Shown here: piece after piece, positions 15,971 to 41,430 of the stretch
Position numbering within the stretch: the first letter of the stretch is position 1
Layout: each line of letters opens with the position of its first letter
From: Pogonophryne albipinna
Taxonomy: Eukaryota > Chordata > Actinopteri > Perciformes > Artedidraconidae
Length of the DNA: 64,000 bases
Reading direction: 5' to 3'
Assembly (NCBI GenBank): GCA_028583405.1
Contig: CM053261.1
Location: 13,324,459 to 13,388,458 of the forward strand
The notes under the pieces: model-generated
What the model saw: only the letters and a program-made list of their open reading frames with translations
Databases searched by the model: none
Told to the model about the DNA's origin: nothing
Translations under genes and position numbers: made by a program

Positions 15971-18767
15971 TTTTTCATACATATTCAAATAGATTGCTTC
16001 TCCTCACCAGATGGTTGTCACCATAAAAACAAAGTTGGTTATATTATTTTATATTTGCTGGGTGCATTCCTCTCCAATGTATTAATGAATGCATGTCCAA
16101 TGTATACAAGAATACATCTTAAGATGATGTTCTCAAAACATCTTTAAGGTGTAACTTAAGTGTTGTGATGGTTTTACTGTACTTTCAAGTCTATTAGAAT
16201 AGTGTGACATCACAGTAATAAAACCATTCTACTGTCCAATTCTCCCTTTCTGGTTCTCTCTCTGTCCATATATCCCAATGAGATTTACCAAGTGTTTATG
16301 ATTCAAAGTTACCCTCCCATGAACCTCAACAGCTTTGTTGCATAAGATTGATGTCCAAAAGCTGCCAAATAAACCTGATGACAAGTTGTTTTCCAGACTA
16401 TGTAGAGATAGGCAAAGAGAAGGATTATAGAAAAGCAGCTTCTATTTATAATGTATCAGCTGTAAAAATATAATATAGAATAAGTATACAGATATCAAGC
16501 ATGGTTAAAAATGCAGATATTTAGGTGCCAACGGTGTTGACCAATGAACAACACAAATAATGCGTTTCATAAAAACAAACCCATTTATTGTTTGTGTAGT
16601 AAACTAAATAAACAGAATGATATATTTGTAAAGCTTAATTATACATTATTCTGGAGGTGGAGTAATGTAACATTATTCTTCTTTTTATTTATATTGATGC
16701 CTGTTAATGTTTAAACAATGCAGATGGGTGTTTCAATAAAATGAAGCCATCACAACAGAACACAGAATATGATGAACCCAAAGAGTATGGGGAATAGTGC
16801 TCAAGGGTCTTGGCTAAAAAAGAACATTAAATGTAAGATTCGGCATCTTCCCCTCACCCAAATCCTTTTTGTATGGTCCCTAACCAAACAAAAACAGGCC
16901 ATAGTGAACAGAGAAGTTGGAATATTGGATTTTTTTAGGAATAATTATTCGGTTTTTACTTTTTCTGTTTTCAAATAAGTTCCACACTGTGAAATAAATG
17001 TATTATCTGTCACTGTCAGTCGATATCTCTGCCCTGCAAACTTGGCCGATGTAAATCTGTGAGCTGAGTGAGGATCCTATTAAGTCAGAAGGTTCAACAG
17101 TGTTATTCCGTCAATGTTATCTGCTTCTGACTGTTAACAGCAGAAGCAAGGTGATGATGTGACATGTATTTCTTTCCATTTGTACTGTTGCTGGGACTCG
17201 ATAAGGGAGTCAGCATGCCCGTGTCAGAAAGAGGAAGTGGGGGGTTCAGAGGGCACTGAGCAACCTGATGGCAGGATTGTCAATAGAGCATGTTGGCGTT
17301 GGAGACCAGGAATCTGACACCACCTTCTCACAAATGCTGCCACTTGGAGTGGCGTCTCATCCTGAGTGACGGTCTACAAGACTCCAGGCTCTGACACCTC
17401 CTTATCACTGTGGCATGGAGCGGGCAGCGAGAGGCCCGCCAGGCATGTGACGCTAGAGTTATGGGGATTAAGGTTGTTAGGTAGACACTGCTGTGATTAC
17501 ATGACAATGAAACAGGGTGTACAAGAGATCAAAACTTGCTTAATGAGAATTTTATTCTTTACAACTATGATAACAATAATATCGGTGTGATAACCAAAAG
17601 CAGAATATGAATGGCTGCGGTGTGAGGAAAGATATCACAGCAGTTTATAGCAATGTTAGGTAAGAGAAATTGTTCATTTTTCAGACAGGAATCCCAGAAG
17701 AAATCCAAGACACTGTGAAAGTCATCTCCTGGTCAAAAGCTAGATATAATGGCAAGCAAATAAAGGGGAAAATGTCACATACTTTAAATAATTTCAGCAG
17801 CTACAACGTACCATAGTCCATCTTCTTAATGAGCATATAGCCAACCCTATGATTCAATGCAATGATTTTAAGAGACTTTTCATACAAAAACAAAAACATA
17901 CAGCATCCTATAAGTAGTGCAAATCATTGTTATCCGGGGGCTATCCTGAATTGTAGATTTTTCAATTATTCTGAAACTGAATATGCTGGAGCAACTACTG
18001 CATTAGATGTATTTCCTGCCAGAACGAAATGTAGATATTATAAAGAAAGGTCTGTGATGAAAAGATGTCAGATAATAAGATACTGCATTTACATATTGCA
18101 ATTAGATGGCTTGTAGAAGTATTTTCTTTTCAAGCACTGTAATAACCCGGGGCGCGAACTTCACTTTTGTCAGATTCAGTACCTTGAAACATTCTTTTGA
18201 TCTTGGATCCCACACACATACTTTGAAACAATTCAGAAGGTTGTTATTGCAACTGATAACAGTGCTGTAGTATTGAACCTTTTGACTAGCTCGCCATTAA
18301 TGACATGGAGTTTCCAAACAGGATTTATCGGAATATTCAGACATCCACTCTCAGAACCTTCTTTCTTTTCTCTTGCAGTGTCAGATGGGGCCGATAACCT
18401 ACAGTAGTATTTGCAGGAATATGGCCTGTGATTTACACTGTAATGTGGTATTATCCAAAAGCATTCTAAAATACATAAAACAGCAAATAATATATTAAAT
18501 CATGACAAAAGCTTTATATTCTACATTAATATAATAATAACCTTTATACAATTACAAATGTACATCATTTAGCACAGCATGTGTCCGTCCCTAATATACA
18601 ACTATATGTCTAGAGTTCTGTTTTTGCACACCACTGTAGAGATCTTAAATACTGTGGAAACAAGCACATGATAAGGAATATAAATAGATGAATAGATGTG
18701 TTTCTGAGATGATGGTTGAAACATTGGTGCAGTCTCTCTCTCTCTCTCTGTGTAAATGTTTCCAAGA
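15971..18767. other. intergenic / 3' flank of bmp10-like gene, nothing recognised
   Basis: AT-rich sequence downstream of the bmp10-like stop codon. The proximal part (about 18.1-18.77 kb) probably includes its 3' UTR. A short CT run lies at 18734-18750. I found no gene, tRNA or clear mobile element. Confidence 0.4.
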
Positions 18768-20455
18768 CTATCTACAGCCACACTCTGCCACCACCATCCC
18801 CTCGTACTTTTGGATGTAAGTGGTCACTCCGTTATCGAGATAAAGGAGTGAAATTGGCTCCAACTTAGTGGGTACACAGCAGGCACGCGATGCCCTCTCC
18901 GGACTCTTAACACTCAGCAGTGTCTGCACTATGGCATGTTTGGTAGGCGAGACCTCGGAGGTCATAGGGGGGTTGCACACGCCGTTGCACTCATACGCCT
19001 CATAGCCCGCAGGCCGGATGATCCACGTGTCCCAGCCAATGTCTTTAAAATACACAAAGAGTGGGGTCCTCTTGCATGGCTCGCTCTTAACATTGCGACG
19101 GATTCGGGGAGGTGTGTCATAGATAAGGTTGGACTGCAGTTGCATGAGAGACTGTTTGTCCAGCTCGTCCTGAATAGCGTGGCCGGCATTGTGGTTCCCC
19201 CAGAAAGCTGGTTGGCTTCGGCCTACATTATCAGGAAGGTCATTCTCATGTTCGATCATCTGGTTGAGCTCTTGTTTATCCTGCTTGTGATCTCCGATTT
19301 GATCATCTGAGAATACAATCATCACTGCATTGTGTTTCCCCTCCAAACTCCTGTCGATATCAACCCCAACCAATCTCTCGTCCTGCTCCGTGACCTCTTG
19401 AGTGACCCCTTCCTCTTCTGACCCAAGACATGCAATATGTACCTCCAGACTGTGAGTAGCAAACCCCAACGACTTCCGCCAGAGTGCAACCGCATGAGTC
19501 AGGTCAAACGACACCCAGCTCTTATCTTTGGCACGAAAATGCTTTGTCACCAGTTCCTCAAAATCCTTCATCTCCACCACCTCTTCTTTATCCCTCCTTC
19601 TCCCTTCTTTCCCCACCTCTTTAGTCCAAACAACGCCCTCATGTATTTTGTAAATGGTCACCTTGCAGTCAATGCCGGCATTTGGTCTTTGGGCCTTCTG
19701 GAACAGGGTGAAAAGGCGGAGCTCAGCTATGGTTATGTGCTCATGCATGGAGATGTTGAACAGCAGGGGATGTATCCGTACACCCCTTGTTGTTATGCTG
19801 TAGGGGGAGGAATCTGAAATCAAGATATCAAAAAAAGTGTTAATCAATGCATTTTGTATGTTTTTGATGTCAAAACTCATGTTAAACTGTTATATATTAA
19901 AAATGTAAACACACAAAATTCACGTTTAGTTTTTTTGTAAATCATATTAATTTTCAAGGCAATTAAAACAATAAACACTTCTAGATTTATGTATTATGAT
20001 CAAAGCAATCAACATTTTTATATCCTTAAATCTTAAGAATGTCAGAGAAAACCAATAATAAATAAATAAATTACTTGATATAAATGCTCAAAAAGTTTGT
20101 TAAACACAAAGAAGTTTGTACCTTCATTCTTGAAACTGCGCACGACGTTGGCTGAGGGAACAGCTGTGCGGTCGTTGGCAAAGCGGTCGTACAGCTCCAG
20201 CATGTATTCTGGGGGCTCCCTGCGGGCAGGCAGAGGCCTGGGCTGGGGCCTCAGCTCGGTCAGGTTCATCGTGGAGAGAAACTGACTCAGAAAGACCTGA
20301 GCATCAAGTAGCGGATTATCACCCATCCTGACTGATAAGCTGTGACTGTTCTCAGGAGACCTGATAGGACTGCTCATGCTCAAACCAGTCAACATCAGGA
20401 GAAAGACATTCGAAGAGCGGGTAAATCCAAAGTTGGAGAGGACTGAAACAGCCAT
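18768..20455 (-). CDS. BMP10-like TGF-beta family ligand, two exons
   Basis: Secreted ligand of the BMP9/BMP10 subgroup; relatives act on endothelial and heart cells through ALK1-type receptors. Exons 20455-20122 and 19813-18768 join at a GT-AG intron in phase 1 to give 459 residues. The ATG at 20455 is followed by a hydrophobic signal-like segment (VFLLMLTGLSM). After a long prodomain a furin-type site RIRR precedes a 108-residue mature domain. That domain has all seven cysteines of a covalent dimer (CKRTPL, ECNGVC, ACCVPTKLEP, CGCR). GYEAYEC, PTKHAIVQ and KLEPISLLYLD match BMP10 better than GDF2/BMP9. The prodomain has charged repetitive stretches and aligns less well with human BMP10. Longer in-frame upstream ATGs exist (20764) but would put the signal peptide inside the protein. 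Which fish bmp10 paralogue this is cannot be settled here. Confidence 0.9.
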
Positions 20456-23400
20456 GGTAGAGTGGAGTAAAGGTTTAAAATCCAGAGATTGAGTATCAGA
20501 TGAGAAGACGGGAGGGATCCTTTGGAAAGGATACCTGCAACTGGGAAAGACTGTCCTTCGGTAAATGACAACAGGTTGCTGTTGGGGGCAAAGACAAAAC
20601 AGGTTTGCCCTTGTTGAACTTGAGGTTTGGTTCTGAGGGCAGGGCTGTGCTGTCCAATGTGCCGTGCTGACATGTTTGGAGATGTTTGGCCTTGCTCTGC
20701 CCACCTCCCTCTCCACCCGCCAGGACCTTATCATCCATTTCCACTGATATCTTGATGCATGCATTTTTTTCCTAATTAACCACTGACAAAACTTGCCTTA
20801 AAGTGACTTTAGATCAGCATTATATGTTCATGTATGTAGTGATTTATGTTGCACAATGCTGACATTTAAAATGTTTAACCGTTATAAAAAACAAATAAAG
20901 AACATAATGGGTTTGGAGATAACAAAGTTTTTAAGTTTTCAAATGATGTTGGTGGTTCTACTTTTCATTCTAATGCCTGAAATCAATTACCAATTAACAA
21001 TATGTGTTCATTTATGCTATGCAATCTCCACAAGAGGCCAGTGTAGACTCAGTGTCTGTACTTCTGCCTCCTCATCTTAAATGTAATTAAACATTTTCAT
21101 TAAGTGGTTAAGAGGGTTGATTTGATCTCATTTGCATATGCTTTTAGCAAATTACTGGTGTTGTTTTAATAGCGGCTCTCTGACAGCTCACAAATGCAAT
21201 CATTGACATCAAAGTACACTCACTTTAACAAACAAAAAACGTATTTAAATAAATGAAAACTCATACAACACTGACATTCCACTCATAGCTCTGAAAACAC
21301 GTATATGAGACATACACATCATGCCTTGACATGAAGCTATAGATATTTGAACACAGTACATGAGTATCTAGATGCCAACACGTTACTGCTGCAGCCTGCC
21401 GAATGAAACATGACTAATGTCAACACATTTCAGCGCACTCAGTGGCATTGTGCAACCAAGATCAAAGTTTGTTATCAGTCCTCACAGCGACTGCTGATAT
21501 GAGGTTATATAAATGTCTTGACAGCTTGTCTGGGTGTACATGATGTAGGAAATGTAGTATTCTAATGTTTATTCAAGGCAAAAACATGTTATTTATTTGA
21601 TTTTAAATATGTCACAAATTACTTTTGGGGAGGAAATGAGAATACAAAGACAAATGTAGCATTGGTATTCTTTGGAAGTGTTTTTGTGATACTCCTTTGC
21701 TGAGTCACTGCTTAATCAATAAATGCATTATGTATAGGGCGTAACAAGCATAATACATATTAAAACCATATATTGTACGGTACATTTTTGTCATCTCTGA
21801 TAAGTTTGTTGTAAGGTATTCTGCATACTGAATTTATGCTAATATATTGAAATGTTGTGAGTTTTGCAAAGAACTGGACATTACTAGAAGTAGACAAAGC
21901 AATCTGAACAGTATTGCAATGGATGCTGTAGAGTAGGTCATGTTTTAATCTATATTTAACCAGGTAGTCCGGTATTGCAGTAGGTTGCAGACCAAAATAC
22001 AGTATGTATAAAGAACATCCAACATATTGCTGTTTGTTTCAAAATATAACTGCTGGGAGTTGAGCATGTTTTCCAGACTGTTCCCCTGGAATAATTAAAT
22101 TCATTAGTCAGTGTTTTTTGGCCAATGCACCTCCATTTTGGCACAGATTTCTCCTCTTTGGATCTCTTTGGGTAGGTAAGTGGTTTGAAAACTTGCATAT
22201 CATTGTTATGAGTGCCAGAAATCATCTACAGCTCTCAAATTCTGCCAACTGGCATTCAACCAAGTATGACACACATGTGTAGTTGTATTTGCAATTGTTG
22301 TTTAGCTGTGTTAGAGTTTGGTGTTTATTATGTTGTACCAGCACATAGTGTGACTGCTAGCAAAGAATAAGCCCTGGCTGTGTACAAATGTTCTTTATAC
22401 AACGAATGTGTAGGTTTTTAAGTTTGACCACAACGTAGAGACATTTGAAAATGCAATAGTCACAATTGACTGCCTATAAAGAAAATGAATAGGAGACTTT
22501 ATCTATTAATTTAAACCAATAAATAAATAAATACAGGGTTGTTAAACCTGCCGGGGGTGCTGTTTGGTATCCACTGATAAAATGGAAGAGGGCATAAAAT
22601 CCAGTCTGCAAAACAAAAAAAGACTTCAATAAAAATGTGAAATTATGCACATCATTTATTTTAATTTTTCATTCAATATAGCGATGCAAAAAGGACCACT
22701 GCAAAGCAGAGTTGTATAGAATGTAGGATCACTTACCGGGATTAGCTAATGCACATCGATAACCTTTAATTAATAACATGGGTATTACAATAAATATTAC
22801 AATATAAATACCTTCATTTAGAATATTAACAGTCTTTTGTTACACATTTACAATTCCCTTTTGCCTATCATGAAACAAATGGAATAGAGAGGCTTCGCTA
22901 ATAACAGCATAGTCGAGTCTGATGGCAGCTTTGTCAAGAATGAACTGAATTTAAAATCATTTGGATGTTTTTGAAGACGAGGCCGACGGTGGCCCTAATA
23001 GTAATTATCTCAAACACTGACCAAATTATATTTAAATAATTTTATATCAGAATATTTTTCAGCCCATAACCCATGGGGATGGACAACAACCGATGCTAAT
23101 TTAGACCTTAAACTTGACAAACTAGACGTTTTATAAATTATTTCCTTTTTGTGTAGCAATACAATTCAAATTGTACATGTCATATCATCTTTGGAGTCAT
23201 GATTCACCACAGTTTGCATATTCAGGCTATTTCATATGTCGAACATAATCCTTCATGAGTTTTTCAGAAATACAGTAGGCTATATTATGCTAAAGGTCAA
23301 AATCTATTAAATGTTTTTCCAAATAACCTCCATAATATATACATGTAAATGTTTGGCACGTTATTTCCTGTAAACTAAGGAAATTATTTGAATTTTCTGT

Positions 23401-23482
23401 ACAAGAATGAGCAAATAGCACAAATCTGTATTTCACCAATGGAGAGTGTCTCTACAGGATGTATCTGGCCGTGTTGTGGTGT
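20456..23482. other. intergenic between bmp10-like and arvcf-like genes
   Basis: Upstream of the bmp10-like start and downstream of the arvcf-like stop, so it should hold the bmp10-like promoter and the arvcf-like 3' UTR. AT-rich; I saw no gene and no well-bounded repeat. Confidence 0.4.
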
Positions 23483-37028
<13,546 letters not shown>

Positions 37029-38576
37029 CTAAAGCACAAAGACATAAATGTGTGTGTTAATATATTATACACAACAGAGAAATTATTTTGGGGTAGACAA
37101 CACGATGACAGCACACCGTGTCATTAAAGCTGTCGCACATGATAAGGGAGTAATGAAAGACTGTGAGCTCAGTCAGTGATGAGAGCACAACTCACTCCCC
37201 CTCCATAACCATATCATTTGTATCATTTGAAACAAGATCTGTTAAAATCCTGCTGGAAAATGCCACTTATTTCTTAATTATGCTGAAAATCTGAGACATT
37301 CTGTGCCTCTGTGTTCAAACTATTTGGTGAGCTGTAATTTAATTGAGCAATCTATCAATAGCACAATAACACTCAAGCTGCTGCAGAGCCAGAGATCATG
37401 TGTAGACAGCAAGTTAGAAATACTGACATAATAAAGGATGAGAGGATTAAGTGGTTGTACGAGTTCTCCATTGTCATATACTTTCGTGCAGGCTTACTCT
37501 ATCAGGTAAAATGTGCTTTCCTGAAGGTTATTAGTATAACAACAAGTACACAAATCATATATATATTCAGATTCAGATATTTACAGCCCATTGGTGTATG
37601 CATGCATGATTTGTTTTCCAATTATTATATTCAGGCTCAATTCCTGTTGAAATTTGCCAACATTTTAAATGGATACAGTTGTTAAAGCTTTTATAACGAT
37701 ATCAGGGAGCAGTTAGCTTCTTTTGAAATGAAGTCTACAGATACTGACAGGGAGGGAGGCTTGCACCGTGTAACAAAAAGAGAAGAGGTACAAAAAAGTA
37801 GACACCAACAGTGTAGTGTCTGGTAATAAATCAGGAGGGAATAAAGCCATGTTTTTCTGAAGTGTGCATCTGCACCAGGCTTCTGAGTTACAGTTTAGTA
37901 GGTCAACTCGACTGATGGGAACATCGTACATTAAATAAAACAAAACAGACCATATCTGCATTGTTATTTTTGTTTCTCCATAAAACCTATACAAAAAAAT
38001 CCAGGCCATTTCATAGACATAATGTTCATGCCTAAATCCCTCTTAACAGATGTTGACATTGCCCTTTGTGTTATGTAAGCTTGTACAAGTGCCACTTGAC
38101 TATATACAGCAGGATAGTAATAGAACTGGATGGGAGCATCAAGTTAGTTAAGTCATTTAAGTGTGTTGTTATGAGACCAGATTAACCACCATTTACACTT
38201 GAATCAATAATCCAGCTGCTGCTCTGGTACAACATGAGGATATTTCTCTCATTTCCATTTGCTTATTTCAATTAGAACTTGAAATTCTCTTTTTCTTCTC
38301 AACAGAATGGGTTTCATCAACCGGAGTGGATTAATTATTCAGCATCTTGGTGTGAGAAAGAACTGGAGGCAGTAATTGACTGTAAACACATTTTATGCTG
38401 GTTTTAATACAAACTTCAGATTCATTTAGGCGCGTCTACAAAAATGTGCCTCGCTGCTCTAATGATCTCAATCAATATCCGATTATCTGATACACCTTTT
38501 TTAAGTCCCAAGAGCCTTTTGATTGCAGCAGCTGCAATTCTTTTAGATCTTGGACAAACAATAACAACCAATCAAC
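37029..38576. other. intronic/upstream sequence of arvcf-like gene, nothing recognised
   Basis: AT-rich sequence upstream of the first recognised arvcf-like exon. I could not find another exon in it. Confidence 0.4.
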
Positions 38577-38581
38577 ATATT

Positions 38582-38967
38582 TGTCACGATTCTCATGTTA
38601 TGTCACGTTTGTAGTTTTGTATGTTTGGGTGTTTGCTGTCATGTTTTCCTCCTGGGTTATTGTCTGGTCCTTTTCCCTGTGTTTTTCCTCCCATCGTTAG
38701 TTTCCCTGGTGTGTCTAGTTGTCTGATTGTGTTCACCTGTTGTCCTTGTGTTTCTCCTCCCCTGCCCGGCTGTTTCTCGTCCCGTGATTACCCCTCCCTG
38801 TATTTAGTCGTGTCTCTTCCTGTGTTCAGTGTTGGTTCGTCTTTTGTTGGTGACTGAGTTCACCGGTGAGTGTTCTGTTTTGTCTATGTTAGTTTAGTTA
38901 TCCTTGAAATAAAGGTTTTTCAGAGTTATCTGCATTTGGGTCCTGCTTCCTTCACTCAACCGTGACA
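38582..38967 (+). repeat. 5' LTR with promoter and poly(A) signals
   Basis: 386 bp. TATTTAG at 38801 lies 30 bp before GTTGGTTCGT (38831), the predicted RNA start. AATAAA is at 38908-38913. An 8-bp TAGTTTTG insertion near 38612 is absent from the 3' LTR. Confidence 0.9.
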
Positions 38968-38969
38968 GT

Positions 38970-38979
38970 ACGAACCAAC
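38970..38979 (+). promoter_or_regulatory. predicted self-priming primer-binding site
   Basis: ACGAACCAAC, three bases after the 5' LTR, is the exact complement of GTTGGTTCGT at 38831-38840 in the LTR, which begins 30 bp after a TATA-like box. In the Tf1/sushi group the RNA 5' end folds back onto the primer-binding site to prime reverse transcription. The 10-bp match is seen directly; the priming role is inferred. Confidence 0.7.
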
Positions 38980-38984
38980 CAGAA

Positions 38985-41012
38985 ATGGATCCAGCAGATG
39001 ATCCTTTTGAGGTGGAACTACAACATTTTTCCTTTTATTTGGCTTGCTGCTATGATTGGTGGAAGGGAGCGTCCAGTGCTCTGCAGAAGGAGGCCGCTCT
39101 GGTAGAGGCGCACCGGTTGGCTATGGAGAAACCAGACTTGGTGAAATTCTTACCTGGCTGGATTTTGAACTTCCTCTGGGTGTGTGATTTCCAGCCTGCT
39201 GACTACAACCGTCTCTGTGTGTTCCGTCTGGAGTCAACCCATGCTTCTGCCCCAGTTCCTGCTCCTGTCCAGGAGTCGTATTCTGGAACTCGTCTGGCTT
39301 ATGGAGGTCCACGGAGTATTCAGGCGGCTGCTAAGAGAAGGAGTCGCAAGGCCAAGCTAGCAGCCCGAGCCCCAAGAGCCATGGTTCCAGCCCCAGTCCT
39401 GGCCCCAGCAACCATGGTTCCAGCCCCAGCAGCCATGGTTCGGGCTCCAGTACAGGCCCCAGAAGCCATGGTTCCGGCAACAGAACCGGCCGACACAGCC
39501 ATGGTTCCGGCCTTAGTTTCGGCCCCAGCAGCCATGGTTCCGGCTTCAGTACCGGCCCCAGAAGTCATGGGCCCGACTCCAGTTTCGGCTACAGGGCTGG
39601 CTCCCCAGCCGACGCCAGCTCCCCGAGTCTTGTCGCCGTACCGGCCGACTCCAGCACCTCGTCTCCTGCTGGCTCCCCAGCCGACGCCAGCTCCCCGAGT
39701 CTTGTCGGCGTACCGGCCGACTCCAGCACCTCGTCTCCTGCTGGCTCTCCAGCCGACGCCAGCTCCCCGTGTCCTGTCGGCGTACCGACCGACACAAGTC
39801 CCCTCACAAGTCCCCTCACGAGTCCCCTCACGAGTCCCCTCTCGAGTCCCCTCTCGAGTCCCCTCTCGAGTCCCCTCTCCAGTCTCCTCTGAAGTTCCTA
39901 CCCGAGTCCTCTCTCGAGTCCCCTCTCGAGTTCCCTCTCGAGTTCCCTCTCAAGTCGACTCTCGAGTCTCCACTGAAGTCCCTACTCGTTTGCCGTGGGA
40001 GGTTCCGCTGGGGGTCCTGCCAACCTTGTGTCCTGTGCCGTTGGAGGCCCTGCCGACTACTCTTCTGCCGGGGGTCCTGCCAACCCTGTGTCCTGTGCCG
40101 TTGGAGGCCCTGCCGACTACTCTTCTGCCGGGGGTCCTGCCAACCCTGTGTCCTGTGCCGTTGGAGGCCCCGCCGACTACTCTTCTGCCGGGGGTCCTGC
40201 CAACCCCGTGTCCTGTGCCGTTGGAGGTCCCGACGACTGCTCTCCTGCCGGGGGTCCTGCCAACCCTGTGTCCTGTCCCGTTGGGGGTCCCGACGACTGC
40301 TCTCCTGCCGGGGGTCCTGCCAACCCTGTGTCCTGTCCCGTTGGGGGTCCCGCCGACGACTCTTCTGCCGGGGGTCCTGCCAGCCCTATGTCCTGTTCCG
40401 TTGGAGGACCCGCTGAGAGTCCTGCCAATCCCATGTCTTGTTCCGTTGGAGGTCCCGCCGTTACCTGTCTCGCCGGGGGTCCTGCCAACTCCTGGTCCTC
40501 TTCCGTGGGGGATCCTGCCGAAGCCTGTCCCACCGGCTCTGGTTCCTGTCCGGCCTCCGGAGCTGTCCCGTCAGCGCCTTCCTGCCCGGCCTCCGGAGCT
40601 GTCTGGTCTTCGCCCTCGAGCCCGGCCCCCTGAGTGCCACGGTCTTCACCCTCGAGCCCGGCCCCCTGAGTGCCACGGTCTTCGCCCTCATGCTCGGCCC
40701 CCTGACTCTTCCTGCCGCTGCCTTCGCCCTCATGCTCGGCCCCCTGAGTTTGCCCGCTTTGGTATTCGCCCTCCATGGACTCTACCTTGCCCCCGGGCCG
40801 TCCGCCCGAGACCCCCACCTTGGACTTTGCCTTGCCCCCGGGTCGTCCGCCCGAGATCCCTTCCGGGCCCTCCGCTGTGCTCCTGGGCTGTCAGCCCAAA
40901 ACCCGTCCTCCAGACCCCCTCCACCCACCCTGGTGCGCGTAGTGTTGTGTCCCTCCTCCGGACCCCCCTCCACCCACCCTGCTTGAGGTTTTGGACTTTT
41001 GTGGTTTTTTAG
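38985..41012 (+). CDS. proline-rich repetitive ORF of the LTR element (gag-like start)
   Basis: 675-residue ORF starting MDPADDPFEVEL, 18 bp after the 5' LTR, at the position and with the kind of start expected of a sushi-type gag. Residues 1 to about 85 are non-repetitive, with aromatic-rich CYDWWKGASS and FLPGWILNFLWVCDF. The rest is low-complexity: AMVPAPV units (about residues 125-205), TPAPRLLLAPQP units, PSRV/PSQV units of 4 residues (about 265-320), seven or so 20-residue units of type VLPTLCPVPLE (60-bp DNA period, 40008-40430), then RPPE(C)HGLRPRA units. There is no zinc knuckle, protease DTG or RT motif. Whether a protein is made is unknown; because the repeats are multiples of three, other frames are also open. 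I do not regard it as a host gene. Confidence 0.65.
   Translation: MDPADDPFEVELQHFSFYLACCYDWWKGASSALQKEAALVEAHRLAMEKPDLVKFLPGWILNFLWVCDFQPADYNRLCVFRLESTHASAPVPAPVQESYSGTRLAYGGPRSIQAAAKRRSRKAKLAARAPRAMVPAPVLAPATMVPAPAAMVRAPVQAPEAMVPATEPADTAMVPALVSAPAAMVPASVPAPEVMGPTPVSATGLAPQPTPAPRVLSPYRPTPAPRLLLAPQPTPAPRVLSAYRPTPAPRLLLALQPTPAPRVLSAYRPTQVPSQVPSRVPSRVPSRVPSRVPSRVPSPVSSEVPTRVLSRVPSRVPSRVPSQVDSRVSTEVPTRLPWEVPLGVLPTLCPVPLEALPTTLLPGVLPTLCPVPLEALPTTLLPGVLPTLCPVPLEAPPTTLLPGVLPTPCPVPLEVPTTALLPGVLPTLCPVPLGVPTTALLPGVLPTLCPVPLGVPPTTLLPGVLPALCPVPLEDPLRVLPIPCLVPLEVPPLPVSPGVLPTPGPLPWGILPKPVPPALVPVRPPELSRQRLPARPPELSGLRPRARPPECHGLHPRARPPECHGLRPHARPPDSSCRCLRPHARPPEFARFGIRPPWTLPCPRAVRPRPPPWTLPCPRVVRPRSLPGPPLCSWAVSPKPVLQTPSTHPGARSVVSLLRTPLHPPCLRFWTFVVF
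40008..40430 (+). repeat. 60-bp tandem repeat, about 7 units
   Basis: Units of CCTGTGTCCTGTGCCGTTGG… with period exactly 60 bp, within the ORF of the LTR element. Units 1-3 are nearly identical; later ones diverge. Confidence 0.92.
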
Positions 41013-41047
41013 GGACGTCTGGAATCCGTCCCTTGAGGGGGGGGTTC

Positions 41048-41425
41048 TGTCACGATTCTCATGTTATGTCACGTTTGTATGTTTGGGTGTTTGCTGTCAT
41101 GTTTTCCTCCTGGGTTATTGTCTGGTCCTTTTCCCTGTGTTTTTCCTCCCGTCGTTAGTTTCCCTGGTGTGTCTAGTTGTCTGATTGTGTTCACCTGTTG
41201 TCCTTGTGTTTCTCCTCCCCTGCCCGGCTGTTTCTCGTCCCGTGATTACCCCTCCCTGTATTTAGTCGTGTCTCTTCCTGTGTTCAGTGTTGGTTCGTCT
41301 TTTGTTGGTGACTGAGTTCACCGGTGAGTGTTCTGTTTTGTCTATGTTAGTTTAGTTATCCTTGAAATAAAGGTTTTTCAGAGTTATCTGCATTTGGGTC
41401 CTGCTTCCTTCACTCAACCGTGACA
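41048..41425 (+). repeat. 3' LTR
   Basis: 378 bp, matching the 5' LTR except for an 8-bp gap and at least one substitution (CCCGTCGTT for CCCATCGTT). Followed by the ATATT duplication. Confidence 0.92.
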
Positions 41426-41430
41426 ATATT

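Larger units (their letters stand above)
38582..41425 (+). mobile_element. complete non-autonomous LTR retrotransposon, Tf1/sushi-like
   Basis: Two direct LTRs (38582-38967 and 41048-41425) flanked by a perfect 5-bp duplication ATATT (38577-38581 and 41426-41430). The LTRs begin TGTCACG and end GTGACA. A purine tract (GAGGGGGGGGG, about 41034-41044) lies just before the 3' LTR. The internal 2.08 kb holds one repetitive ORF and no protease, reverse transcriptase or integrase, so the element must borrow those from an autonomous relative. LTR differences are one 8-bp insertion and very few substitutions, so the insertion is recent. It sits upstream of the recognised arvcf-like exons, opposite in strand to that gene. 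Confidence 0.93.

Noticed and set aside
20042..20764. Longer bmp10-like N-terminus starting at 20764
   Set aside because: The extra residues are low in conservation and would bury the signal peptide; the ATG at 20455 directly precedes a signal-like segment.
40008..40430. Regular 60-bp repeats resembling an array
   Set aside because: There are no spacers between units and the repeat is coding-periodic inside an LTR element; it is a minisatellite, not a CRISPR array.
39320..40818. Several other 60-215-codon frames on both strands across the LTR element
   Set aside because: Tandem repeats with periods divisible by three keep all frames open; these are shadows.
38985..41012. 675-codon ORF as a host mucin-like or proline-rich gene
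   Set aside because: It lies exactly between two LTRs with a target duplication and starts right after the primer site, so it belongs to the retroelement.
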